DNA from: Chalara sp. BL73
Lineage: Eukaryota; Ascomycota; Leotiomycetes; Helotiales
Direction: 5' to 3'
Length of the DNA stretch: 64,000 nucleotides
Assembly (NCBI GenBank): GCA_918026815.1
Contig: CAKJVC010000105.1
Location: forward strand, 1-64,000
Part shown: positions 33,811-44,735 of the stretch, one piece after another
Position numbering within the stretch: position 1 is the stretch's first letter
Layout: each line of letters begins with the position of its first letter
Notes under the pieces: model-generated
Databases searched by the model: none
What the model was told of the DNA's origin: nothing
Seen by the model: only the letters and a program-made list of their open reading frames with translations
Translations under genes and position numbers: made by a program

Positions 33811-34791
33811 TTACTTTTTGTGACAGAGTTTAGGTATCATTGGTCGTCCTCTTATACCTAATCCTAACCGCAATATCATAACCCTCGATATTATCCGTAG
33901 AGTTCTTCATGCTCCCTGACTTCTATATTCGATGTACTCTGGTTCCTCGTGGCCATTTTCCTTCCAAGGCCGTGCAGCAGGGTTCAGAAGGCGCATAGTA
34001 GTTCTCCATGCAAGCAACATTCAACTTTTGGTCCATTGAAGGGACAAGGGTCAAATTTGGGCTTTCCACAGATCCACAAACCTACAAACGGCCGCCCACC
34101 CTTGGTAGATTCAGAAGTGGGGCAGCATAAAGCGATCTTGCAAGGGTCAAATCGGGCTTCTAGTTGGTTGCCAAGACAGTGCCACAATTGGTTGAGATCC
34201 AAGCCTTCACCCAAGACCCCGCGCATTTGTCCAAAACGACCCATTCCTAGAAATGCATGCCAATTATGGCTTCGCAAGTGGTACTGAAAATCATGATTGG
34301 CTTCCAGCTGACAGCAATTCGCCATGTCATACGAAGGAAATTGTGGTGGAGGCTTTGTCGGCATAACCCGAAAGCACATCACTGGTAGAACATCGTATCT
34401 ATGTGTCAAATATCTAAGTCAAAGCTGAAGTCTAGCAGCGGTTAGCCTACGACTGACTGATAACGGTAATATACTTGTGACGACTATCACCTCCCCGTGG
34501 TGCAGGCTGGGGTAAGTTAGTCCTCTCTGGAGGTTCTGCATGGCTAAGATAAAGACAATGCGGAGCCGAAATTTAAAAATGCAAATGTCTACCCCTGTCG
34601 CTCCATTCCTTGTTTCCTTATAATACACTGGTACAACTCTCTCCGTCAAAATTCTGCACGAGAGATTGGTGGAAGTTAGAGCGGTTCGACCCAACACCAT
34701 CCTTCTGCGATAACGGGCCGGTATCTGGTGTCATAGTCACCTCGCTTCTCTCTAATATATCCTTCGGATACCCATCTCCGAGTATGTCCTC
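33811..34791. other. Stretch without a supported gene
   Basis: Two short near-repeats, CAAGGGTCAAAT plus GGGCTT, occur near 34047 and 34141. No gene recognised. Confidence 0.4.
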
Positions 34792-36233
34792 CTAGCTCTC
34801 ATTATCGGTACCTGTCTGCTGTATGATTTTTTGAGGCATGACACTCTTCAGGCATCCTTCGCACGACTTAAGTTCGTATTGGTCGGTCAATGTATTGGGG
34901 ATAGTATCAGCGGTCCTCCTACTGAAATGCGACGTGAAAGCATCCGAGTGGTAGCTACTCCCAAGCACCATTCGAAAATAGCGTCGAAGAAATGGTTTGA
35001 AGTTGGGAAGACATGCACAAATAATTCCAACACACATCTCCACAATGCTATAGTTTTATTAGCATTAAAAATTTTTAGCATTGCGGAGCCAAATGGATAT
35101 AGAAATAAGCTTACGTCCATACGGCGTTCTCAGCCCCTAGCCCTGTGAAATCTGGGGAATGGATGAGATCCATAATGGTCTTCAGTCGAATACCGCTAAC
35201 GATGCAAACACTCCTGAAAATTAGCTTCTTAGGTTAATTTGCCAGCAAATTAAGAATGAGCAACCTTACAAAGCTCCAGTCATAAAGAGACCAGCCAATG
35301 CCGCTTTCTGTTTCGTTGGCATTTGCAGCTTCCGTACCAGCATTATTGGTAGCACCAGCATCGCAATATCAGTTACGATATTTAGTGAACCATGTATCAT
35401 GAGAATTTTGGCTACATTAATACAGTTCCCGCTTGTAATCGAGCTTTTGGCAATGGGTCGGCAGTTGAAAAGAAATTCGAATGACGCAAGAACAGAGTAT
35501 GTGACCGTTGCTATTATAAGTACCCATACCGCGACCTTGAATGGTTTATATGGCGAGAGTCGCAGGTAGAGGAACAGCATAGATAATTTGACGAACATAA
35601 AAGATAAGCCATAGAAGACTCTATTAATTAAGCCTATCTTATAGAAACGTCAGAAAGTGCTAAAGATTGGCATATGAAGCCCCTAACTAGCCCTGAACTC
35701 TGGTAACATGTAACTTACTTTTAAGAAATGGGGACTGAACGTTGCAAGTGGCATATCCCACAAATGGACACCAAGGCCGAGATTGACCACTTTAGAGTTA
35801 GATAGTTAACAAGAAACTAGTCGAATATAGCATAAGTGCCTACTCACAAACTATAGAAGTAATCACGTAGCCAATCGACAATATCTATATCAGATAAGAT
35901 GCATAAGTGTTCGTTCTGATTTTATTATCTTGTAGGATATTGAAGATTCATACCCACGCAAAGATTATCGTGTCTAGGCTAATTAATTCAACACACTCAC
36001 AACCTTAGACAGTGAAGACGCTTACAGTCATCAGACCACATATTGCCAATGATTATTCTCCTTGTGTAAACTCGCAGAAATAGAACTAAACTTGCTAGCG
36101 GAAACAAGACAGCAGTTGTAATGACAACCCGATATCCCCGAGACTTGGGATGCTCGAAGTTTGGAATAATTCCAGGGGGTGGGGGGAACACACCAACGAC
36201 CCATTCTCTCTCGGCTTTGAGTACAAAACTCAT
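34792..36233 (-). CDS. Pth11/rhodopsin-like seven-helix membrane protein
   Basis: Seven exons on the minus strand join in phase to 352 residues: 36233-36026, 35973-35954 (only 20 nt), 35884-35848, 35789-35719, 35637-35270, 35213-35115 and 35047-34792. The protein belongs to the large fungal rhodopsin/SAT4/Pth11-like family. It has the opening helix VVITTAVLFPLASLVLFLRVYTRR, then NLGLGVHLWDMP, FYGLSFMFVKLSMLFLYLRL, FNCRPIAKSS, and the helix GSLNIVTDIAMLVLPIMLVRKLQ followed by QKAALAGLFMTG. The C-terminal CVGIICACLPNFKPF motif is typical. Such proteins are plasma-membrane receptors or sensors; the ligand here is unknown. Exon phases and lengths agree perfectly, which makes this one of the best-supported models in the window. 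Confidence 0.92.
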
Positions 36234-37730
36234 AGCCAGAGAAGTGTTTTGATGTTAATATATGATTTAACTACTCTGGAGTAAGAAGGAAAGGGTGAAG
36301 GATGCTGGGTTCGATTTGTATTGTAGAAATGGCCACTCATTTCGTGAAATAAGAATTGCTTCTCCAATACCGTAGGAGGCCACCAATAGCCACCTAACGC
36401 CGTCGACACGGTAACTATATGAAACAATCAAAGCAGCAGACAGTCATAACAAACTTCGGATTCCGTCGTGCCTACTGTTTCTAGATCTCGATCTCACACA
36501 ATGTTATTACTAAGCTGTGCGCCGTTGAAAGGGAGTAGTCTAAGGAAAATCTATACTAGCGATTCTACGTCGTCCCTAAGGTAATATTTTACTTTTGGAT
36601 AAGCATGCATATGGACCAAATGGCCCGTGTATATGGCATTTTCTGGTTGAATCAGCCAAGGTGTTGACCTTGGTCTACTGCCGAGACAGTAGCCATAATG
36701 GCAGGCCAGTCCGGGGAATGGTATGCTTCAGCCGGTCAGATATCAGATATCAGAAATGACTAGAGTGCTCGGAACACGCCACTTTCTATTTTTATTTTAA
36801 TAAACGCCGCAGAACAATTACCATACATGAAACTGATTGGTAGTCGGGAGTAGCTTTGCTTTTGATGTCGCGTTCTTTTTGTCTCGACCGAGCCGACCTC
36901 ATTTGCCTGAGATCGGCTTTGCAAACTTCCCCATCAAGTCAAGTATATCTAGGGCGTTTCGTGGCCGAATAGGCATCTGAAAATTAAGACTAACACTTCT
37001 ATAACTTCTGTGTGTTGTCGAGAGCTACCTGCCGGCCTCGTCGAGCCACCTATGCTAGCGGAAATAGCAGCACGTGAATGCGGATGCGGGATGGTGGTGT
37101 AAGCCATCGATGGACGAGCATGGGCGATTTGGCAGCCCGATGAGGAGAGCTTGCAGCGGAGAGCCTTTGCAGTCGTGTAGGGGCTGTGTCAGGTGTCGTT
37201 CCTGGCTGCTGCGGCCGGGGAGGAGGCAGGTCTGGCACGGGACACAGAGCACAACGCCTTAAGCCAGGAGATAGCGGAAGCTGGCGGTCATGGCTTCCCT
37301 CCAGTCCCATCCAGCCGCCGGGAGGGCCGTAGGCCGGCAGGACCGGTCCCATAGGATCCCGTATTTATGAAGAATATTTATGGCGGAATGGCCCGTGCTC
37401 ACCACCTGACTGAGGGAGATTAGGTGAGCCCAAAAATATTTATGCCATAAAAACGCGGATTGCTAGGGGTAGTTCACTAGGCTCTATTAAGTCTGACATT
37501 GCCCACAACATATCAATGAAAATACCACGGCATTTCAGCAGCATCGGATTCATTAACTGAGATGGAATTGTCTGTCTCCGCTGCGGCCTGTGTTAGAACG
37601 CCAGATTTTCTCAATGTGATCGACAAAGGCCAAGATCTGGAGGCTATTCGTCCGCTCTATCACATTCAATGCAAGTCCAGTGTATGCATGAGCGGGTGTG
37701 ATAGTATAGTTTGGTTGGTGGAGCAGGCTC
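36234..37730. other. Gene-poor stretch with a GC-rich block
   Basis: No supported gene. A sharply GC-rich block at about 37050-37350 differs from the AT-rich surroundings and could be a fragment of an inserted element; its short frames match nothing known to me. Just right of it, TATTTATGGC-type sequences near 37373 and 37435 form a loose repeat. Confidence 0.4.
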
Positions 37731-38223
37731 TTATTCACCGTAGCAAAGGATGTATTTAGCTTCCCGGAAGAGTCCCGTGCCCACACGAGGTTGGTTGATG
37801 ATCGATGCGCCACTGGCATCCATGAAGCTGCAGAAAGCGCCCACCTCGGTCTAGTCCAGCCACACGTCCTGGGTACCTGTGTGTCGCGCTAAGCCCACCT
37901 CCTGATTAATCCATGCATGATGGAAATATTCAACGCCAAACAGCTCCTTAATTGCGAGCCAGGAGTTGAGCAACGCTCCATCCGTGTCTGCCGCATCATC
38001 TCCAAAGTGCAAATGTTGATGCGCCGCCCACAGGTACTAGTGTGGTTTGTCGTTGAATTTCCTCAAGAAGCTGATGGCGAGACTCCCCATCTCCCTGACC
38101 ATGGCAGGGACCTAACCAGCACACACGTGCTCCATTTTGCCGTAGACGGCGCCCATCATGCGCATCTGGGATTGGTGCCCGGCAATATCCTTCTGATCAA
38201 TCCTGTCATGGTAGTCATATTTG
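37731..38223 (-). pseudogene. Unidentified decayed ORF with three in-frame TAG codons
   Basis: On the minus strand one frame reads with protein-like composition from QKDIAGHQSQMRMMGAVYGK through LWAAHQHLHFGDDAADTDGA and LLNSWLAIKELFGVEYFHHA to GTGLFREAKYILCYGE. It is interrupted only by TAG codons at three places. No family is recognised. TAG arises from CAG or TGG by a single C-to-T change, as RIP would produce, so this may be a RIP-damaged gene. It follows the DUF3435 recombinase on the same strand, the position expected for a passenger gene. Confidence 0.4.
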
Positions 38224-38908
38224 ACCCCTGCTTGAATCACACGTCTCTTATTCGGGCTATGCAACAAACAATGTCTGCCGAGCGCGGCGGAGAGCCAAAG
38301 CTTCTCGATAGCACAGGGCTGTGTCTACTACCTGATGTAAGGGAGCTCAGGTCTGTGGACTGTATTTGTGCCGACCTATCACTAGCCGCACTTGACAGAC
38401 GCATATTGCTCTGGGTTTAACTTCCGTGGTCGACGAGGATCGATCGAACGGCTCATCGAACATGCGAACCTCATTAGGTCTCTTTGTGGCGTAAGGCCAC
38501 GGTAAATGTTTGGACGTCAACATTGATATTCCGATCCAGATAGTGCTTGAGGAACGTTTCTATGCTGGAATGTTGAAGGATGAGATTGTGCATAGAGTCG
38601 CTGACATCCGCTATTTCAAGAGTGAGATTGATTCCATGAAGTCTGGAGATGAAGACTTACGACTCTTATTCAGCGCCTTGGCACTACCATCGCAGAGGAC
38701 GTATGGCTTTGTCACTTGCGCAAAAACCTGTGATCTGTCCGCCGATCTTCATCCGGTAGCGGACTGAATTAGAAGACAGTCGTGATTGCCGTGCTAAGGC
38801 AACCCTACTAGCCGTGTGTATGGTCTGGCAAAATACAAAATCATCGCTCAATTCGTCCTTGAGTGGGAGCTGTTGCTCATTCAATCCATCAAGGATGTTC
38901 AAGCTGTA

Positions 38909-40756
38909 ACGTATTCCACAAGCGAGCGGTCCACCCAAGCGAGCGGTCCACCTTAGCTATACCTAGCCACTTCAAATACAGATATTTCTACAACGCCTTA
39001 AGATATTTAATTCTAATTAAAAATAATTAATCTGCAATGTCTCGAGAACCTAGGGAACATGTTGTAATGCGATGTCCTGGCTCGCGGCAGCGTCCACATC
39101 GCCTTTGACGTCCCGCTGTCGCATTTGAACCATTACTACTTTGACGCATATCCTCCAAAATTTGCGTATTAATGTCCGATTGATCAATTAAATTTAGGCC
39201 ATCCTGAACTGTAAGAGACCCTCGCTGCTGAATTCGCTTTTTTGGCGATGTTTTCGCTGTGTTACAAGTTCGTTAGCCTTGCGAAGAGCAGCATTTTCCG
39301 CCTGAAGAATCGCGAGCTGATGAGCTATTTTGTGCGCGCCCTTGAGGACCTGATCAACTGCTGTATTGATGGCTGTAGGAGAGCTATTTTGATGGCGTGC
39401 AATTTTAACTTTAATTAGCTCCGTTTGCGAGGTTAATTCAAGAGAGTTGCTTGGTGTTTTCGGCTCCCAGGGAACGTCTTCTGCGATCGGGGGTGTTGGA
39501 GTCCTTAATTGAATATCAAGTTTTGAAATGACAGCCTCTGGATCGTACGGAACGAGCCCTGCACCTCGAAAGCCTCCTTGCATATTGCTTTTAGTAAAAG
39601 AGGCTTCAAATGCTGCTCGAAATGCTGGCAGGAACTCAAGTTTAGTAATGTGGTTAATGCCGCTCCGGATCAGGTCCTCAATCTGGCCGCCGTACGCCTT
39701 TTTAAGAGGCGCAAAGCAGCCTACATCAAGTGGCTGAAGGAAATGAGACGCATGTGGAGGCATACAGAGTGTAATAATATTGTTTTCTTTGCAGAAATCC
39801 TGGAATTGAAGCGAGTTGTGGCTCTCGTGGCCATCAATGACAAGGAGACGATATGTGCCCTTTGTACGCCTCTTTGTGTGCTTCTCAAAGTGCTGAAGCC
39901 ATTCAAAACCATGCTCATTTGTAGTCCAGCCGTTTTCGCTTACACTGAGAACCCAATCACCTGGTATTTCTTCGCTGTACCATGCTGAGAGATGGTATTG
40001 TCCAGCGAAGATTACGAAAGGGGGAATGGCCCAGCCTTGCGCGTTGATTCCCTGGATCACTGTAACCCATTCGCGATTTCCTGGCTGTACCATTTTAGGT
40101 CGATAGCGTCGCTCTGAGGCCGTAATAACCTTTGCCGTGGAAGCGATGCCCATCATAAAGCCTGTTTCGTCGAAATTAAAGATGTCGTCGTCGTGGATAC
40201 CGTACTTAGCGATAGTATTCTGTACGAGTCCAAACCACTTCCGGATAACCTTTGGATCTTCGTTCTTAGCTCTCTGGTAGTCGTACTTGCGATTGAATCG
40301 TGTTTTAAGCTCTGGAGAGCGCTTGACAAAGTTCCCTGGCCAATTCTTGCCAACCTTGCCTCCACTGCGAGCCCGGAGAAGGTTATTGGCCATATTTTCC
40401 ACGGCACTTAATCGGGGCGAAAACCCTCGTGAATCCAGGTCTAGGATATGTTGAATAATAACTGATTCTTCTAGCTCTGTAAACTTTCTCGAATTGGGCG
40501 TGCAATCGCGTCGCGGACGGATTCCGGCGCGTCGTCGTCGGAATGTCGTTCGCACCGCGTCGTACGTCTTTATTGCGCTTCGTTCGCTTTGAAATTGGCC
40601 TTGATTGATAGCATTTATAGCAAGAGATATTTTACCCTCTTTATGAGGTAATTGAAGAGAAGATGGTTGTTGCATTGTATATTAAAGATTATAGGTCGCG
40701 CTTTTTGGTTGGGATGGACCGTTCGCTTGGGTGGACCGCTCGCTTGTGGAATACGT
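38909..40756 (-). mobile_element. Fot/pogo element 1 (1848 bp), inserted in the DUF3435 gene
   Basis: The terminal inverted repeats start ACGTATTCCACAAGCGAGCG and contain two AAGCGAGCGGTCCAC units each. TA dinucleotides flank the element (38907-38908 and 40757-40758). The empty site would read AAGCTG-TA-CAGCTT, a perfect palindrome. One transposase frame fills most of the element. It differs from element 2 by scattered point changes and a one-base T-run indel. Confidence 0.95.
39194..40675 (-). CDS. Fot/pogo-type transposase (DDE, Tc1/mariner superfamily), C-terminus frameshifted
   Basis: 493 residues. Domains: N-terminal helix-turn-helix (SAIKTYDAVRTTFRRRRAG), a CENP-B-like second DNA-binding block (GFSPRLSAVENMANNLL..WPGNFVKRSPELKTRF), then the DDE domain with IFNFDETGFMMG, YRLLVIDGHESH and SHFLQPLDVGCFAPLK. 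One T is missing in a T-run near 39240 relative to element 2, so the C-terminal zinc knuckle is lost. The catalytic core is intact, so residual activity is conceivable. Confidence 0.92.
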   Translation of the reverse strand: MQQPSSLQLPHKEGKISLAINAINQGQFQSERSAIKTYDAVRTTFRRRRAGIRPRRDCTPNSRKFTELEESVIIQHILDLDSRGFSPRLSAVENMANNLLRARSGGKVGKNWPGNFVKRSPELKTRFNRKYDYQRAKNEDPKVIRKWFGLVQNTIAKYGIHDDDIFNFDETGFMMGIASTAKVITASERRYRPKMVQPGNREWVTVIQGINAQGWAIPPFVIFAGQYHLSAWYSEEIPGDWVLSVSENGWTTNEHGFEWLQHFEKHTKRRTKGTYRLLVIDGHESHNSLQFQDFCKENNIITLCMPPHASHFLQPLDVGCFAPLKKAYGGQIEDLIRSGINHITKLEFLPAFRAAFEASFTKSNMQGGFRGAGLVPYDPEAVISKLDIQLRTPTPPIAEDVPWEPKTPSNSLELTSQTELIKVKIARHQNSSPTAINTAVDQVLKGAHKIAHQLAILQAENAALRKANELVTQRKHRQKSEFSSEGLLQFRMA

Positions 40757-41924
40757 TACAGCTTTTCAGGGGAAACAATTCTAGGAGATTTGAAAGCCTG
40801 CACTTTGAAGAGCATTCCAAGTAGGAAGGTATGAGGGCTGAGCACGAGCGTCGGGTCGTAAATGATCTCCGGGATCTTGAATTCATTCCTGGAGATTGTT
40901 TAATTTACTGCAAAGAGGTTGGGTAGAGCAGGGAACGTACATATTCTTCATGCCTAGAAACCCTTGGTGAACTCGGCCGTGAGCTCAATGAAGAGTCGTG
41001 GATAGGAGTTATTGTGGTCCCGGATCAGAGTCAATTTGAGGTGGCGGTACCGAAGTTGGGCCAAAGCCTCTGGGCGATTACCAGTAATGCCGGCAAGTTG
41101 GCAGAAGAGAATCAACTAGATCCGAAGCCAGCCAAGCTGGAAACTCATCTCCCTAGTGGAGAGAAGCACGCGAGCGTACTCAGCCAGATCCTCGACATAC
41201 ATCGTGGCGCTCTCCCGCTTCGAGTTGAGGAGCTCCTTCTCAACAGCAACAGTCTCAGTCTTCACTACCTAGGGCCGTTTAGCAGGAAGCCATATGACAA
41301 GAGAGTGAGCCAAAGCTCACGAGAGACCTCACATCAAAACCTTGCGCCTGAACCATACCATCTATCTTCCTGCCAGTCTCGGTCCGATATACTGAAAGGT
41401 ACCGTTTCCAAAAGGTGTGCAGCGAGCTTGTATGCTTAATTCCGGGCCGTCTCCGTCCCCCTTTGCCTCGTCGTTGATCACAGACCCAAGAGAGAGAAAG
41501 CCGTAGAGAGACAGTATCTAAGAGCACGGGAATGTCAGTCTCATATTCTTAGCAAGGCCGGCCAGCATGTGGCACCTACCGCTCATGATGCTCTGCGACC
41601 CAGTCAACACCGCTTGCGTTTTGGACTGTAACGCTTCTGCCGGAGCCGTCCTACATCGAGGTTATTCGATTTAGCAATATAGTATTCAGGCGAGTGCCGT
41701 ACTTCGTCGTCAAACAGGTCATCCTTGTCGTCATCGATATTGTTGTCGACCTCCTCCAAGGAGCTCTCTGAATCGGCCTCGCTCGCCGAGTCCGTCTCAT
41801 CGTCACTGCTGTCGAAAATGTTGTCCGAGTCGGAATCGCTCGTGTTATCGAATTCGTCGTCGATAAGCAGATCGTCTTCATGGTTCGGAGATATGCAGGC
41901 TTTCTCGTGATGAGGCTGATGCAT

Positions 41925-43322
41925 AACTGTTCAAGAGGTTCAAGGAAGCGTAGAGATGGCAGAGGCATTGAGGCAGCTGCCAGCCGGATCAAGGAAGGTG
42001 AAAATATGACAGCAGTCGAGCACAACAAATGCTGGTGCCACGAGAGCTCTGCTGATAGAGGAGTATGTGAGGTGGGGAGAAGTGGAGGATGGCGAGAAGA
42101 GGGGGAGATGGTAGGGTGTGGAGGAGTCGAGAGGGAGTGAGCAGAGGACGAAGACGCTTTTTAAGTACATCTTCAGGGTGGGGGTGCCTTTTTTGGCTCC
42201 TTGGTGACCATCAGCAAAAGGATGGTCTCGTTGAGGTCGGGGCACCAAAATGACGAAGTGTTCCTGTCGAGCAGCCAGCCAATGGGTTCTGGAATGTGTC
42301 AAGTCTGGTTCAGGATTGAAGACGCTATTCCTTGTTGGGTGGGATTGGGCCTTCTATGTTTCGTGGGATGGTAGGGCTTAGGTCTGCCGATCATTCCCCA
42401 CTTGTCGCGAGAGTGGAGCCAAAAACAGATTTCTGCTGATCGTTTTTCGACTACTAAATGTTTATTTCTAGCATTCAATTGTGATTTCATAAATCCGAAA
42501 ACGGCGCCGACCATATGTGGACATCAAGCACATTCTCTGTATATCGTCAATGGCAGTACAAGCATCCGCAAAGTTGATTTCTGCAGACGCGTTGATTTCT
42601 GCAGACGCGTTGTTTTCTATGTCTCACGCAAATCCAGCTGAAGGACTGTCGCTTTGGGCAATTGTGCTTAGCTGGTGTAGGATCGCTTGGGTGATATATA
42701 ACTCCAGGCTTTCGTGCAATAATCCGGGCATCCGAATAACGAATAATTTGGCGGAAGGGAAGTAATCGTGTCTGCCATTTACATTAGCCAAATCGCACAT
42801 GAAGGTGCCTCAATATACCGAAGTTCGTGTTCAAAATAATCCCAAAGAGAGTCTTTCCGGAGCTGGCGCAGCAGATCTGTGTATTGGTATTCATCTAACG
42901 TGAATCTAAGCTAGGATTCGCTACCAGGTAAGCGGTGCCCGTCTCTGCGTCGTGTAATTTCTACAATAATGTGTAGATAGATGTCGTGGTCTTCTCCTCA
43001 GTTGGAGGTGGAGTCGGTGGTAGGCTCGTGAAGCTATCGGGGGGTGTTATCTGTATTGATTGCTGCGTACTCATCATAGGGTTTCGTGTAATAATAATGA
43101 ATGCAATATGGTTGGGCAAGCTGGAGTAGACGGGAAGTTGCAGTCTGTTGTTTGCTATTGTTGCTAAGTCGCTAGCGTAGAGCTGGAGCTGGCAGATGTT
43201 CGTCTAATTGGCCACATCCTTTCACGATGTGTTCCTGTAGCTAAATGTCAATTCATAACTATTTTAGGCCAACTTTCATGGTGCTCAACTCATTAATCCA
43301 TAAGTTGGACAGGCAACGCAGG
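41925..43322. other. Upstream flank of the DUF3435 gene, no gene seen
   Basis: No supported gene. If the recombinase is a true captain, the 5' edge of the former element should lie in this interval. No terminal repeat or target duplication could be identified by eye. It contains the short tandem repeat at 42573-42608. Confidence 0.4.
42573..42608. repeat. Tandem repeat, 2 x 18 bp
   Basis: GTTGATTTCTGCAGACGC occurs twice without spacer, followed by a partial third unit (GTTGTTTTCT). No function apparent. Confidence 0.9.
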
Positions 43323-44275
43323 CTATGAGACGGGACCATAGTCAGAAATATATAGACACATCATAACCTTTTCCTTCCAAGCAGCGCGGTAATCTTCTTC
43401 ATCCATCCACCTAGGATCTCTCTCTGCTTGAGTTAATAGCAAGTCAGGACATGTCGACTCGAAGTCTGAGTGATCGCTATACGGAGGATACAATTCGTTC
43501 ACGACACTGGCCCCTATAATATCTGCAATGGTTTCTTGCAGGTGGGAGAAACTAGAGGAAGATCTGGGAATCCTCGTCCAGCCAGCTTGGATCACTTGTT
43601 GCAGATCTCTAGCCGCTTCCTCCACAAAGCTGTGCCTCGTTCGAGATCGCTTCGAATTCGTTGTAAATCTGCGGCGCTCTCAGCCTTAGCAAGAGGGTCG
43701 ACCGCAGACGCCAAGAAGTGTATGCAGGATGCTAGACTAAAATGATCATCAAGGACCTGCTCATTGAAATCCTCGTCATTCCTGTGCGTGATGGAGCCGA
43801 AGTCAAATAGCTTGAGTTGATAGTTATGATCCACACCTATGTTGCGAATCGCTATATCTCCGTGGGTGTATCCGAGCTTTTCGATCCATGCCAACGCACT
43901 AAGGAGCTGTAGAGTCCACTTCATGCGCATATTTTTCGTCGAGGAGGTCCAAACTCCTTCAATCGGATTCAGGTTCTCGAGAAAGATGCCGTCCACGCAA
44001 TCGCTCGAGAACCTCTGTGCAAAATTTGGATGCGGATTTCCGGCCAGCAGATCATAGAATTGGCGCGCTCTCTTGAGTAGCGCAAAGCTTCGTTGCGATA
44101 GATACAAATGATCCTTTTTCGCATCAATGGTAGAGCCGTTGCCGACTGGGTATTGAAAAGGTAGTTTGACAACCGCTTTCTCATTAAGCTCGTAAACTAT
44201 CCCTTGTGATGGGCCAAGGCTAAGGCATTTCAATAGAGGGAGCTTGTAAGGCGTAAACCAAGTGTTATCAGGCAT
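43323..44275 (-). CDS. Small protein-kinase-like protein, one frameshift
   Basis: About 317 residues if one base is restored near 43630. Kinase features: VYELNEKAVVKLPF (beta-3 Lys), catalytic loop YTHGDIAIRNIGV (HGD in place of HRD, Asn kept) and LKLFDFGS (DFG). These small kinases have many copies in some ascomycetes, and substrates are unknown. The break lies between SDLERGT and FVEEAARDLQQVIQAGWTRI. The downstream frame continues conserved-looking sequence to the stop at 43323, so the break is probably a sequence error or a very recent mutation. It is transcribed away from the FunK1 gene at 44736. Confidence 0.75.
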
Positions 44276-44735
44276 CTCAAGAGAAACTAAGTCGAAGATT
44301 TGTAGGGTGGGTTAGTGGGATGGTTACGGGTTGAAATAGACAATATTTAAGGCCGGGATTCCCCAAAGCTCGACTGCCAGGTGCCTTACGAGCTGGTCCG
44401 CATAGGTCTGTGCGCCACAGGGGTTTGCCCACTAAAGTTGACGCAATTGACGATTTTGAAGCTTGCGGCACATAGACTTATTTTGGAGAGCAGGTTCATT
44501 ATGTGGGTCGGAATCCTGCTACACGAGATTGAAGGAAAGTGCCCGGCTACTACCATTTGCCACCCATAACGTCCTTTGCTCTATTCACGTGACTACGGTT
44601 GCCAAGACAACCCAGTCCAACATTTCTCAACCACCTACAGAAAACCTCCACCCACTACGCCTCAAATCTTTATTTAGATGCTGGGATCACGACCACTCCT
44701 ACTTATCACACTCTGTGTCGACTATCATCTTCCAC
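44276..44735. promoter_or_regulatory. Shared divergent promoter region of two kinase genes
   Basis: A 460-bp gap between the start of the small kinase (minus strand) and the start of the FunK1 kinase (plus strand), the only place for both promoters. No specific motif was identified. Confidence 0.5.

Larger units (their letters stand above)
38382..41924 (-). pseudogene. DUF3435 tyrosine recombinase (Starship captain family), broken and split by a Fot/pogo element
   Basis: Segments on the minus strand follow the DUF3435 protein in order. They are an acidic start with HSPEYYIAKSNNLDVGRLRQ and KRYSP; DWVAEHHER before an intron (41579-41518); WVCDQRRGKGGRR; TFWKRYLSVYRTETGRKIDG; LAGITGNRPEALAQLRYRHL (catalytic Arg region); NNSYPRLFIELTAEFTKGF; and DPTLVLSPHTFLLGMLFKVQ. 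The Fot/pogo insertion at 38909-40756 follows. Then come LNILDGLNEQQLPLKDELSD, VRYRMKIGGQITGF, ETFLKHYLDRNINVDVQ (candidate Tyr) and MRFACSMSRSIDPRRP, with a stop at 38382. Frameshifts occur near 41490, 41610 and 40970, and there is an in-frame TAG near 41130. Such enzymes move giant Starship elements, where the captain lies at the 5' edge reading inward. By that rule cargo would extend toward lower coordinates. This copy is dead. Confidence 0.82.

Noticed and set aside
37050..37352. GC-rich frames on both strands (cysteine-rich on plus, proline-rich on minus)
   Set aside because: Open frames on both strands are expected from GC-rich sequence. No domain could be recognised.
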